From: Dermatemys mawii
Lineage: Eukaryota > Chordata > Testudines > Dermatemydidae
NCBI GenBank assembly: GCA_007922305.1
Contig: ML677335.1
Coordinates: forward strand, 19,440,246-19,504,245
Reading direction: 5' to 3'
DNA: 64,000 bases
Within the stretch, counting starts at the first letter, position 1. The number at the start of each line of letters is the position of its first letter. A program made the position numbers and the translations under genes. The notes beneath the pieces were generated by a model that worked only from the letters and a program-made list of their open reading frames with translations, was not told the DNA's origin and searched no databases. Shown piece after piece: positions 50,488 through 63,104 of the stretch.

Positions 50488-51994
50488 ATATATATATATA
50501 TTATATATATATATATATACATAAATATAAATTCAGATCAATCTGATGGCGTTTTCATTATCAGTGATGCTACCTGAATGGATTTTGTGATTTTTCCAAG
50601 CTCTGCTCATTTTTGCTACATGGTGGTCTCTCAACTAATACCTTAGGAATCCCACATTCCTGGAAATCTGAGGAAAAAGGGTTTTTTTATTCCAGTGAAT
50701 ATCCAAGCTTTTTCATGATTATCTGAATCTACTGAGGTTCTTTTGTTGCTATTTGAGTCAAGTCCAAATTATTTAAGTCTGAGTGATGTTATACATGGAT
50801 CTGGTTATGAATAAGAGTAACCATTTCCTGTCCATATTCCTTTAATTGTTTTGGTGAATGTACTAAGCCTTCTCCTCTGTTACCCTGTTCCTGTGCTTTG
50901 TGTAGGAACCATAGAAGGAAGCTTTAGACCATCTTTGCAATATCCTTATTTGTGGCCTGGCCTTTGGTGTAAGTTAGAGTAGCTCTGTGGGGATATTGTC
51001 CAGCAGCCATTTCTACTTCTTTAATGACCCCTTTACACTGAATTGCAACAAAGGGGCCATAGAGCAGAAGAGAACTGGATCCATTGTATATTTAAAAGAC
51101 TATATCTTTGACAGAGGCATAGACATTTCAGGTGTCCCCAACTCTTGCTTCCTCACTGAAGCTTACCAGAGACATAGAAGAGAGACAAGCAAACCATTTC
51201 AGATAAAATAAAACCAAACCTGCCCTGATTTTTTTAAAATTCGTCCAGTGAAAGTTCAGCTTTCAACCTTATCTTACATTTTCACATGCATCTGCATTTC
51301 CACATTTCAGCCAGTACCAGAAGCATGAGTGCCAAAGTGTCAATAAAACTATCTTCCCAGCGTATCTGGCTCTAGACACACGCAGTACGGCAAATCTCAT
51401 TCGTTTAGAAAGTGCATCTTGCAAAATTCACAGTCTTAATTAGTTTGAATAAGCTCTTGACGCATCTGCCTCCAAAGTAAATCACTTATATTTTTGAGGA
51501 ACATCTATTATACCTGGATTGCTTTGTAGTTGAATGAAATCCAGAACAGAATTCCACAGTGGTCGTGGCTCAGAAGTTATTGACTTTGCTGATACCAGTA
51601 AAATAATTTATAATTTTATTTCTTTCAAAGATCACCAGGAGATGGGTCAGAGCAGATCCTGAAACAAAGTGAACTCAGCCTCTTGACTGAAAAACCTTAT
51701 TCCTTCAGTAGATACTTTACAATACGGTGCCATATATAGCTGTTACTAACTCCTGTAAGTGCATTTCTCATGCTACAAATTGAGACATTTTTTAAGTAGT
51801 ACAGATTTTAACCATTCTTTTGGGTGACCCTATGTGATTGTTAAATTTAGTTCTGTAGAGAGCAAAGGTTAATCCCCAAACGTCTTGTAAAACTTGCCTA
51901 AGTGACACATTTGATTGTTAGCTGAATATATATCACTTTTTTTGTGGTTAACAGAGATTCTGGTCCAGGGAGGATGAGAAGGGGGAATTGCCTA
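50488..51994. other. Intron, nothing recognised
   Basis: It starts with an (at)n tract (50488-50520). The rest is unassigned. Confidence 0.5.
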
Positions 51995-52414
51995 AAAATT
52001 GCCACTTTTAGGTCTGTTACTGAGTGAACAGAAAGATTGAAGTGTTCTCCTACTGGTTTTTGCGTGTTATGATTCCTGATGTCAGATTTGTGTCCATTTA
52101 TTCGTGCAGAGAGAAAAAAAAACTTCAAAAACAGACTGCAACAAGAAACTGCTTAACTGGAATTAATTTGCAAACTGGATACCATTAAATTAGGCTTGAA
52201 TAAAAACTGGGTGTGTCTGGGTCTTTATGCAAACGGAAATCTATATCCCCATGCTAGTTTCCCCTTACTATTACTCAGACCTTCTTGTCAACTTTTTGAA
52301 ATGGACCATCCTGATTATCACCACATTTTTTTTCTTCTGCTGATAACAGCTCACCTTAATTTATTAACCTTTGAGTTGATATGGTAACCTCCATCTTTTC
52401 ATGTTCTCTCTCTC

Positions 52415-52446
<32 letters not shown>

Positions 52447-52570
52447 ATATCTCTTCCTACTGAATGTTCCACTCTATACATCTGATGAAGTGGGTTTTAG
52501 CCCACAAAAGCTTATGCCCAAATAAATTTGTTAGTCTCTAAGGTGCCACAAGTACTTCTTGTTCTTTTTA
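51995..52570 (+). mobile_element. 5'-inverted Penelope-like element
   Basis: The 5' part (about 51995-52118) is inverted. On the minus strand it reads the GIY-YIG region (ARINGHKSDIRNHN, KPVGEHFNLSVHS). From about 52118 the plus strand continues the same ORF order (KNFKNRLQQET at 52119-52151), then the 3' non-coding part (gaaatggaccatcctgatta). Next come a (tg)n stretch, the terminal region catctgatgaagtgggtttt to gtgccacaagtacttcttgt, and an end at about 52568. Confidence 0.9.
52419..52447. repeat. (TG)n microsatellite inside a PLE terminus
   Basis: An alternating tg run followed by tata. Other copies have short tgtgtgtatata at the same place, so it grew inside the element. Confidence 0.95.
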
Positions 52571-53773
52571 CCCTTTCACTGGAAGACTGGCTTTGTTTAA
52601 GAGACCTAATAATCTTTTGGGTATATTTATGGACTAGTTAAGGTAAGCTACACACGTAAGAGAAGAACTGTTTTTAGTCTGGAAAATCATATCAGATCTC
52701 TCAAGCATAACAATGTTGCTTTAAAACATCTCTATTGTTTTCATATAATACATGACAAGTTCAGCATTCTCTGAAAGTTTTTGTCATCTTCTGTATGTTC
52801 TTTTGTGTCCTTAGTGACTGATAATCAGACTTAAAATAGAAATGTCAGAAAGAGAAATCCTGTTTAAGGATGATACAGAACATACACTGCTATGGGAAAT
52901 GAAAAGGAAATCATATTTATATATTTATTTTTTAAGGTATCTGAATCAGTACCAAACAAATATGCATATAGAGTCAATAGTAAAGCAGAGGGAATTTGTC
53001 CTAAAACTGCCTTTCCACCAAGACAAATTTTACACAAGAACTTTTCATAGTAAATCTCACGTTTGTCTTGAATAAAATGTCCTCTCACAGTTGGCAGCAA
53101 GATATTTTGGTGATTTATGGACAGATAAGAAAAAGGGTTATCCCTCTCCCCCCGACACTTTTCAACCTCTCTCCCCGACACTTTTCAACAGCCAAAACTG
53201 CCTGCTTATTTTACATGTTAGACACTAGGCTTCCAGTTCGGGGTTTAGGTTAAAATAAAATAAAATATGATATCCACATAAAAATCACTATGGCGTTTCT
53301 TATCATTCAGCATAATTGACAGTGTGTAGTACTCAAGAAAGGTCCAGGACTGGAACAATGGGTGTGATTGATTAGTAATGGGTAAATTGATTAGGGCCCT
53401 AATCAACCATTTCATGAATCTTCACAAATGATAATGAAGACCACCCTTTTTAGAGCATAATTGTGTACGTGCTTGCAGAGGAGGAATAAGGGGAATTCAG
53501 GGTGACCTCTTTTTCTCCTCCATTTGGACACTTGCTACTTCCCCTGCTATGCTTTCGGGTGGGCAGTGGGTGAAGCTTGTGAGGATGAAGAAACTGCATA
53601 GGGTTTAGGGCTGACACAAATGTCTTCCCTTTTGGGCAGTGGGGGAGCCAAGAATGAGACTGACTCACAATCTCATCCTTGCTCTTCTGCTGAGGCAGTG
53701 CTACTATGTGCTGCCCATTCCTGACAGCTTCTGGCAAACCCACAATTAAATCTATGCAATGCAACATTTAGTT
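52571..53773. other. Intron, nothing recognised
   Basis: Unassigned. A duplicated ctctcccc(c)gacacttttcaac occurs at about 53142-53192. Confidence 0.5.
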
Positions 53774-54085
53774 ACATTAGAACCTCAGAATTATGAACAC
53801 TGGAGTTATGAGCTGACTAGTTAACCACACACTTAATTTGGAATCAGAAGTAAGCAATCAGACAGCAGCAAAGGAGGCGGGGGAAAGAAAATATGGTACA
53901 CTATAGTACTGTGTTAAACATAAACTACTAAAAAAAAGTTTAAAAAAATTGACAAGGTAAGGAAACTGTTTCTGTACTTGTTTCATTTAAATTAAGATAG
54001 TTAAAAGCAGCATTTTTCTTCTGCATAGTAAAGTTTCAGAGATGTATTAAGTCAATGTAAAACTGTAATCTTATGTTTGAAGATT
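53774..54085 (+). mobile_element. Tigger/mariner-like MITE, truncated
   Basis: acattagaacctcagaatta, then cactggagttatgagctga, gtactgtgttaaacataaac and gacaaggtaaggaaactgtt match a turtle family with the terminus cagtagaacctcagagttac. The distal terminus is lost after about 54085. Confidence 0.65.
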
Positions 54086-56232
54086 TCTGTCAGAGTGGAG
54101 CATGTCTATTTATGTTTCAAACCAGGTCATAAAACTTTGTTCCAGAACTGTTCACTCTTTCTCAAGTTGTCTTCACCAAATTCTGGTCACCTTTGATCAT
54201 CTTGAGTTTCAATATGTCATATTTCAGGTTACTCTTCCAGTCCACTTGAAGTTTTTGAATTAGTATGAACAATGCTATATTGCTCAAGTTTTTCTGCAAT
54301 TCCTCAAATGTTATGTATCCTGTTTACTTCACCTGCCTGATATAATTCTTTTCTTCTGTTTTGCTAAAGTTGGTAAGTCTGTCTCCTACCTTTTTGCATT
54401 GACAACACACTGTATTATGCTGCAGTTTTCATAATATGGCAACAGTTCAAAAAGCATTCCTATTCGAGACGGGATGTAGCACAAACTTAACTTTAAGTAT
54501 GCATTTAAGTCCCACAGGAATCAATGGGACTTGAGGGCAGGCTTGAAGTTAAGCACAGGCAATTAAGTGCTGTCCTGAATGTGGATGAACTTAAAAACAT
54601 GCCTAACTGCTTTTGTGAACCAAGAACTGTGTACTTGGGGCTGATTTTCACAAGCGCTGGTGATGTAGGTGCTTAGGAATTTTTGAATATCATGCCCATT
54701 GATAAATACTTAATTAAAATCAAGATATTATTTGGCTTTGGCTCCCGATGATGGGATAATCTTATTACTTTTTTTCTGTCACATAAGTATCTAGCATGTC
54801 ATGGTTCACAGCAAGAAGATACAATGACAGGTTTTCATTTCCAGCTAAATAGCTATAAACTTTTGTTGGCAACTGTACATTTTCTTTCATTTAGCAAGCA
54901 CTATTTTCCAAGACTATAAAGAGGTGAACACCACCACATTGTGCCAGGGCCATGAAGAAGTATTAATATTTCCATCACAAACACTTCCTACTGGACTATT
55001 GTTAACATCTGGAGAAGTCCCTGCTACTGAGACAATAACTAGGATCTTTAGCTTTCAAACAAACTTACTTTAACCTTTTAGCTAGATGAGAAGTATTACT
55101 AGCCTAAACCATCAGTCACTTCAGATTTGCCTACACAGTACTGTGGAGTGGCTTACAGCAACAATGAAGTATACATTACATAGTACTGCAGAGGACCACA
55201 TTCTAATCTTAGTTATATCCAACCTTTCCACTGACCACAAAGAGTAACAGAGAAGAATTTGGCAACAAATCATATAAGCAAGTTAGGGCGTTTCTAATGT
55301 TTTATTTCCTTTGTAATTCCTGTTTTCCTTTTAACAATCAATTTCTGTATTTGAAACCAATATATATGTTGGCAAAACAATTTATACTTATCTTTAGTAT
55401 ATCATGTGTCTTATATGAAATGAGTTATTGGCATTGCTTGCATATCTTATTCATGCTCGTCTTTAAAAATGATTTTCTCAATATTATTCAGTAGTGCAGT
55501 AGCTCAATAGTCAGTAGTCAAGTACTCAGTAGCCAAGTTCATTTATAGAAGCCTTTAAGGAAAATTTGCTATGATATTTAGTTATTTCAATTTATACAAA
55601 AACTAAGAATGTCCATCTAAAACTCTGGGTACACTTGATGCAGCATTCACAATAAACAGACTCCTCTCACTGCTTCAGGAACAGGGTACATCAACCTTAG
55701 AAAAAATACAAAGACCCCTAAACTCCCAAGAAACTCAAACTCATCAGAGTCCCTGCTCACCCCCCACATTATGTAACTTCACAAGCCTCTGACTCTTCAC
55801 AAGCCAGAGGTGGGCGGGGGGAAAGGGCTCAGTGAACAAACTCGTTCTATTATGGACCAAGGAAGGGAGTGAATTCCAAAAGCAGAGGTGTCCTTACAGA
55901 CACATTAATGTTTGCACATTAAGTTTGGTTTCCCTTTAGCACCAGGAGTAGTAGGCATTTACTGGCCTTGTTTCCTATATGCCCTCAAAACAGGATGCGT
56001 GTTTGAAGCAGGGACCCAGCAGCATTAGCAGCCCATAACTCTCATGCCAACAGAGGCCTGTAACCAACCATCATTGCCTCAAAAGTAATGAAGGCTGGGC
56101 GGGAGGGGCACTATTTCACATATCTTCCAACTAACTGTCACTGATAGGTCTTATATGGAACCTAAGCTGGAATTCAAAGCTGCCTTTTCCTGATGAAATT
56201 CTAGGGAAAGGGGTAGCAGTACAGTTGCTGCT
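54086..56232. other. Intron with one old repeat at about 54490-54620
   Basis: 54490-54620 shows aactttaagtatgcatttaa and caggaatcaatgggacttga, an old palindromic repeat of amniotes. Otherwise unassigned. Confidence 0.45.
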
Positions 56233-56510
56233 CTTTCCAAGGAGTAAATAAGACGAGGAAGACTTTGTAGCACCTTAGAGACTAACCAGTTTATTTCAGG
56301 ATAAGCTTTCGTGGGCTATAGCCCACTTGATCGGATGCATAGAATGGAACAGAAGTAAGATGCATTTATACACACAGATTATCTGGCTATGCAGACTCTC
56401 TCCTCAGGCCCTACACTCCCAGCACTCCCAGCTGTATTCGAGACACCACTGATTTCCTGAGGAAACTACAAACCGTCGGTGATCTTCCAGAAAACACCAT
56501 CCTGGCCACT

Positions 56511-57428
56511 ATGGATGCAGAAACCCTCTACACCAACATTCCACACAAAGATGGACTACAAGCTATCAAGAACAGTATCCCCGACACTGTCACAGCAAAC
56601 CTGGTGGTTGAACTTTGTGACTTTGTCCTCACCCACAACTATTTCACATTTGGAGACAATATATACCTTCAAGTCAGCGGCACTGGTATGGATACCCGCA
56701 TGGCCCCACAATATGCTAACATTTTTATGGCAGACTTAGAACAACGCTTCCTTAACTCTTGTTCTCTAATGCCGCTACTCTACTTGAGGTATATTGATGA
56801 CATCTTCATCATCTGGACCGATGGAAAAGAAGCCCTTGAGGAATTCCACCATGATTTCAACAATTTCCATCCCACCATCACCCTCAGCCTGGACTAATCC
56901 ACACAAACGGTCCATTTTGTAGATGCAACTGTGCTAATAAATGATGAACACATACACACCACCCTATAATGGAAACCTACTGACCGCTACACTTACCTAC
57001 ATGCCTCCAGCTTCCATCCAGGACACATCACGCGATCCACTGTCTACAGCCAAGCTCTAAGATACAACCGCATTTGCTCCAATCCCTCAGACAGAGACAA
57101 ACACCTACAAGATCTCTACGAAGCATTCTTAAAACTACAATACCCACCTGGGGAAGTGAAAAAACAGATTGACAGAGCCAGAAGAGTACCCAGAAGCCAC
57201 CTACTACAGGACAGGCCCAACAAAGACAAAAACAGAACACCATTAGCTGTCACCTTCAGCCCCCAACTTAAGCCTCTCCAACGCATCATCAAAGACCTAC
57301 AACCTATCCTGAAAGATGATCCCTCACTCTCACAGATCTTGGGAGACAGACCAGTCCTTGCTTACAGACACCCTCAACCTGAAACAAATACTCACCAGCA
57401 ACTGCACACCACACAACAAACATACTAA
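56511..57428 (+). pseudogene. PLE reverse transcriptase, broken
   Basis: The RT palm and thumb are readable in one frame. Landmarks are ATMDAETLYTNIP near 56500-56540 (motif A with its aspartate), SGTGMDTRMAPQYANIFMA (motif B), and YLRYIDDIFIIW at about 56781-56816, with YIDD as the metal-binding motif C. The frame has stops at 56895-56897 and at about 56967-56969, and reopens at about 57156-57428 (VKKQIDRARRVPRSHL, PVLAYRHP) in the same phase. A switch of frame at about 57316-57428 then separates it from the endonuclease. The copy cannot encode an active enzyme. Confidence 0.88.
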
Positions 57429-57870
57429 CCCAGGTACCTATCCTTGTAACAAAGCACAATGCCAACTCTGTCCTCATAGCCATTCAATTGACACCATCAT
57501 AGGACCTAATCACATCAGCCACATCATCAGAGGCTCATTCACCTGCACATCGACCAATGTGATATATGTCATCATGTGCCAGCAATGCTCCTCTGCTATG
57601 TACATTGGCCAAACCAGCCAGTCTCTACACAAAAGAATAAATGGACACAAATCTGACATCAGGAATCATAACATTCAAAAACCAGTAGGAGAACACTTCA
57701 ATCTTCCTGGCCATTCCATTAAAGACTTGATGGTGTCAGTTCTGAAACAGAAAAACTTCCAAAACAGACTTCAACAAGAAACTGAGGAACTGGAATTAAT
57801 TTTCAAATTGGACACAATTAACCAAGGACTAAATAGAACTTGTGAATGGTTCACTCATTACATTAATTGA
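57316..57870 (+). pseudogene. PLE GIY-YIG endonuclease part, open but fused frame lost
   Basis: The frame of 184 codons is shifted by one phase relative to the RT part. It has a linker Cys-His cluster (CNKAQCQLCPHSH, a possible zinc site of PLE linkers). The GIY-YIG domain follows: FTCTSTNVIYVIMC, the YIG block MYIGQTSQSLHKR, then INGHKSDIRNHN and PVGEHFNLPGHS. A C-terminal helix (KNFQNRLQQETEELELIF) and a conserved TINQGLNR segment complete it. In active PLEs this domain nicks the target DNA. Start at 57316 is only where the frame opens, not a real start. Confidence 0.9.
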
Positions 57871-58198
57871 TTGCATTTCCCTAGTTAATTTACCTTCAAT
57901 AGTTGTATCTCTCCTGTCAGACACAGAGAGCCATTTCAAAAAGATACTTTTTTCTCCTGCTGATAATGGCCCATCCAAATTAAACAGCCTCTTAGAATTG
58001 GAATGCTCATGTACAACCTTTTTTTTTTTCCTGTGTGTATAAATGCATCTTACTTCTGTTCCATTCTATGCATCCGATAAAGTGGGCTATAGCCCACGAA
58101 AGCTTATGCTGAAATAAACTGGTTTAGTCTCTAAGGTGCTACAAAGTCTTCCTAGTCTTATTTACGGATACAGACTAACATGGCTGCTAATCTTAAAC

Positions 58199-61057
58199 CT
58201 TTCCAAGCGGTGAATCTCTCCCGTCTAGCAGTTGTTCCCATGTGTCACCATTGTATATACAAAATATGGAATCCTCTCCCCATTGAGTCAATGCCAAGAC
58301 TTCCATTGACTTCAATAGGGCCAAAACTTCATCTAAAATCTCTGCTTGTAAGTACAGTACTGTTTGAAATGGTCAGAATCATAAAATGGAGTAATCATTT
58401 CATGCTTTCTATAATGAGACTCTCTGGGAAGGACTAGCTTTATATTCTAGTAAGTGGTTTCGACTTTGCAGGCATTTTTCTAGAAAAGCACAGTTTGATA
58501 TGAATAAGGAAAGCCACTTGGACTTTACACAGAAGTCTGGATGATAAAGCAGCTGGCATTGTTAAATAATTATTAATTCATTTTCAGTACATTTGACATA
58601 TATTTAATTTACAGTAGAAGAATAATTATATTTAGGTCTGATCATTCTGGCATTGTACTGGTGTGTCTGTCAGATATCTGAACTTCCCTGGGGCTATATT
58701 TTTATTATTATTTTATTAAATGTTTATATAGCACCATAACTTTGCATGGTATTTATGAAATTCTCCCTACTTCCTGTGTTTTGGTGAGAGTCAGAAACAT
58801 CACAAGGACTCTCTGCCTTATAGTTTTTCCTTATACCCTAATAGGAAGTATAAATGTAACATCTATCTAAATTCCTTTACTGAAATTAATTGTTTTGCAG
58901 TAGTGTATATCTTTAAGATGTTCCACTTTTTAGGGTCAAAAATGACATCTTCCAGTACAATTCAGAACTTGCAGGTAAAGCTTCCAAGGGATCATTTAAA
59001 TTCTTCTCTAAAATCTTTCGGCGTGTTTCATGATTGTATTATTCCAGTTCTAGAGATGTGATTTAACTGAAGAAGATGGAGTTGCTTCAGTATACAACTG
59101 GAATAATGAAATGGTGAATCAGGCCTCTAGTTGAAAATCATCTCTAGCTGCTGCAAAAGTGTCTGAAAATCAGTTTTATGTTTATGCATTAGCTATGTTA
59201 ACTCATCTGCATGGCCTGAGGTTAGAGGATTTATGTGGTGAGGCAGGAAACTGTCTAGAGTGAATAACTTTAGTGCAATGGGATTCAGGACCTTTGTAAA
59301 ATACCAATGCTCTCATTATGGGTGCCCCAAACTAATAAGTAGAACTGAGACTTTGGAATTTGTCTTTAAACAGCAATACTTGCTTAATTTCACATTGACT
59401 TTAGAGAAGTTGTTCATAATAATGGATTTCTATTAGAGCTAAATATTCCAGTTTTTCAACTATGTTTGATGTTCAGTGATCCATATATTTTATGTTAATA
59501 TAAATGTGTTGTTAAAGTAATTGAAATGGTTTCTACTCTCATTCATACTTGTTGTGCACAAGAGTAATTCCAAGGATTTCATTAGAGTGACTTTATACCT
59601 CTTTAATGAAAGGAAAATCAGGACCATTTATGTTTAATGTATTACTTACATATAAAAATGTAATCAGAGGAGTAATTCCTTGTTTGAAAACAATTGGGGA
59701 AATAAAGGCCATTTAGAATAACACTTGCATGTGTACAATGTAGCAACAGAACTATTTTGATTATAACCTTATAGTTTCCATTGCTACTATGCCAATTATA
59801 TCTGTGAAAAGAAAATAAATATGCAAGAACAAATAAATCGGTAAACATAGCAGAAATATGGAGACAAGACAAAATATCCAACCATGCAAAACGTTCTGCA
59901 ATTTTTTCTGTAAATTGGTCTGAATCCTGGGGCTTTGTATACCACAAAAACAACACGCATTACAATAATTCTTCAGTAACTCTACGCAATTTTCCCCCTG
60001 CACAGCTATAAAGCATTAAAATCTGTAAACTGCAGCTAGCTAAATCTTGTTATTTATACCAGATATTCTGTTGTTTGGACACCCCAAGTCTATGCCTATA
60101 AATGCTATTTATACAAATATTTAACAGAGTCATTAGGCTCTGGGGAGAAAATTATCCTTTGGACGTATGAGAAAGAACTAACAAAAATAAAAATGTGTTT
60201 CAATAAATTGTTATTTCAGAAAGTTAGAAACCATAGCTCCATTACTGCATGATGCTGAAATGACTCCAGAGAAGTGGTGAAAATCACCAACTCCTAATTA
60301 AGTCAAACAAGAGGTGCAGAAGGGGCTCAGTACCTTGTAGGCAGGACAGTATAGTTATGCTTAGCAGTCTTTCCCCTTTATTTCTAAAAAATAATTTTAG
60401 TGAGTAACATAGATTTATGTTTAAGTGGGTTTTTTTTTAAACTATTTAAATTTTCCCAGTTGTTCAAAATTATGGGGGGAGGAGTCAAACACATATTTAA
60501 TGACAGCAGCCACCGAGCTTCAAAAAGTTAAAGCTTTATAACAAGTTAAACTCATATTGTCAACATCAGATGCCAAATACAGAAATAAGTATCTTTAAAT
60601 CAAACTCTAATAAGTTCTCAAACAGCATTTTTTCTTTTTTGCTTATCTTTAAATTTCAGTTATTACCAATGGAAATATTTATTTGTCATCTGGCGTGCGT
60701 ATGGTGAAATCAACATTTACCAATAAAAATCTAATTCTTCTAAGCCTAATTATATTGGCTGTGGAGAAGTCCAATTAGACAAATACATTTGTCTTGCATA
60801 GGGCATAGAAACAAAATAGACATAAACATTGTTGTCTGATCACATTGACAGTTTTGGTGCTTCACCCTTAAACAGTGTCCATCAGTTGGCACACATGAAC
60901 TTACCAGTAGAAAATATCACAAAAAGATAATGTTAATGTGATGACACAAAAGACACAAAATAATATGTTATCAATGGAGAAGGAAGGCAAAAGCAGCATT
61001 TGAAGAATTAGCCATTAAAAAGAACCAGTAAGACACAGAGTAGACATAACATGTCAG
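58199..61057. other. Intron, nothing firmly recognised
   Basis: Mostly AT-rich. A segment at about 58250-58330 (cattgacttcaatagggcca) and the attattattttattaaatg stretch near 58700 may be old repeat tails. Confidence 0.45.
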
Positions 61058-61661
61058 CAGGGGTGAAAGTAGGTTAAAGGACTTACCGGTATGCTGGAAG
61101 TCCTGATCGGGGGCGGAGCCTCACTCAGAAGAGGCATGGACTCAACCGGAAGAGGCGGGGCCTTAAAGCGGTTTGCTGTCCCGGTCCAGTGGGAGCCGTG
61201 GGGAAGCGGCGGGCGGTGAACCGGCAGGTAAATAAAGCAGCAGGGCCCACTAAGGGTACTTACCCTGCAGTCCCGAACCAATCGCTGCCCCAGAGCCCTT
61301 TAAATTCCTGCCAGAGACGAGCCACCGGTCCCCAGGGCTCTGGCAGCAGGGCTCTGGTGGGGATTTAAAGGGCTCAGGGCTGTGGAAGCCGCTACTGCCC
61401 TGGCCCTTTAAATCCCCGCCAGAGCCCTGCTGCTGTAGATCTGGGGAGCGGCGGCAAGTCTCCGCCAAAGCCCTGCTGCCGTTACCCCAGACTTTTGGCA
61501 GTGGGGTTCTGACTGCAATTTAAAGGGCCTGGGGATCCAGCTGTTGCTGGGAACCCCAGGCCCTTTAAATTGTCTCCTGAGGAAGCCGGTCTGGTCCAGT
61601 ACGGTGCACCGGCTCTTGCTGGTACGCTGTACAAGCGCATACCAGCTTACTTTCACCTCTG
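61058..61661. mobile_element. GC-rich non-autonomous DNA transposon
   Basis: Imperfect inverted termini: caggggtgaaagta at the left, tactttcacctctg at the right (one mismatch). The 604-bp interior is strongly GC-rich and contains repeated ccctttaaat...gccagagccctgctgc modules in both orientations (for example 61298-61310, 61366-61372 inverted, 61402-61436, 61558-61568). It has no coding capacity. The flanks do not show a clear duplication. Overlapping frames on the minus strand are composition artefacts. Confidence 0.75.
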
Positions 61662-63104
61662 CCTGACAGGATAATATCTCTTTAATACCTATTTGCAATA
61701 ATATGTATTAAAATGATAAGATGTTGTTACAAAGTGCTGTGCAGTACTAGCACAAAAAACATGGTCTACTATTTTTTTTAACTAAACAAAACTTAAGTTA
61801 ATTACATTAAAGTTGTTGACTTGGTATAACTACCTATTTTTCATAATTAATGCTCTGCCAGCCCCAAAGTAGCTAATTACTTAAACTAAGGGATAATGCC
61901 AGTGGTGGAGCACTAAATACCTTTTGTGGGCGATTAAACACTGAAGTGAGGTTGAGGAGTTTGATAACAGCTAAAGCCACTTATTGAAAGCACAGTTCAG
62001 TGCCATATACATTTTTCCTATAAGGTGAGTAGAAAATTCATCCAGCTTTAACATATTTATTTGGGGGAGGGGTTAGAGGAGCTTTATTTTGAAGCTTGAG
62101 TTAGATAGTTATGTGCTATTGCTTTCTTGGACTTTCCAGTCATGTAGCATTGGGATCTGGATTAGGTGAATATTTATTCAAAGAGATATAGAAAGGAATA
62201 TTTTTTTTAGGAAATAAACTGTATAGAAAAAAGGGTCATTTAATTTAACATATACCATGCATATGCTAAATTAAATGTAGTCAATAATAATATGGTCCCA
62301 GTAAGGATTTCAGGATCATTAGAAGTTGATATTGGAACCTTAATTCCTGTGGATTCATTGCAACAGATGAGGATGGCTAATTTCAATCTGAATATAAGGG
62401 AGCTGGGAAAGGCTATCAACTCAGAAAGGATCAGGGATGAACAATGCTCATGGAGGAATCTTAGAAGCAGCCAGTTCTGGGGCAAAGGGCTGGCTGGAAT
62501 GATGCTGGCAGTCAGCCACCAAAGTTTGTACATCTCTTGGGCATGTGTATACTTGGCTGCTTGCATGTCAATGCAAGGTGCAGTGCACCAAAGGTAGATA
62601 AACTCAATGTGCCATGCACTGCCATCTGGCACAATGTCTTTTGGAAAATTTTTGCTACATATTGTGAAAAATAGAAATGACTTGCCCAGGAATCTTGATT
62701 TCCTTTACTTGATCTTCCTTTATTTGATCTTTGGACTCAAGTTTCCTGCATGCAACTTTCTCCATCCAATACCATTACACATATACCATAATTTTGTGCC
62801 ATTTTTTGAGAATCCCACAAATTTTCATGGCACGTTTGGTGCCCACCATCTCTGACAGAAGCCTGGAGTACATGCAGGTTTTCACTGCCCTCATGAACGC
62901 TACAAATACTGGATGAACGATTCTCCTGCATTTGCAGGCACACAGGAAGTGACTATCTGTGCCCAGGGCAGCAAGCAGAAAGGTAAATCACTGGAGGGCA
63001 GGGGGCGGGACGGGAGAAGACTCAGTTGGTGGCTCCTACCGTGAGCCCGGCTCAGCTGCTAGTCTGGGCTGGGATGCGGAGAACAGGATTTCCTTTTCCC
63101 CAGA
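61662..63104. other. Intron, unassigned, with a 130-codon frame
   Basis: The minus-strand frame 62240-62632 is the longest here. It shows no known domain, no cadherin motif and no flanking splice signals I trust. The segment 62750-63000 may be an unnamed repeat. Confidence 0.35.

Larger units (their letters stand above)
56250..58198 (+). mobile_element. Penelope-like retroelement, most complete copy
   Basis: A 1.95-kb element flanked by an imperfect 17-bp duplication (ctttccaaggagtaaat at 56233-56249, ctttccaagcggtgaat at 58199-58215). The first about 130 bp (56250-56379) are an inverted copy of the terminal region at about 58030-58160. Between them lie an RT-like frame and a GIY-YIG endonuclease frame (separate entries). 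The 5' part of the RT (fingers) is missing, so the copy is 5'-truncated or derived. It ends with the tail cggatacagactaacatggc. PLEs encode an RT related to telomerase joined to a GIY-YIG endonuclease. Confidence 0.95.

Noticed and set aside
57028..57243. Minus-strand frame within the PLE
   Set aside because: It is a shadow of the RT thumb region on the plus strand.
62240..62632. 130-codon minus-strand frame in the same strand as PCDH15
   Set aside because: The translation has no cadherin motif (no DxND, LDRE or hydrophobic strand pattern) and no good splice sites at its edges.
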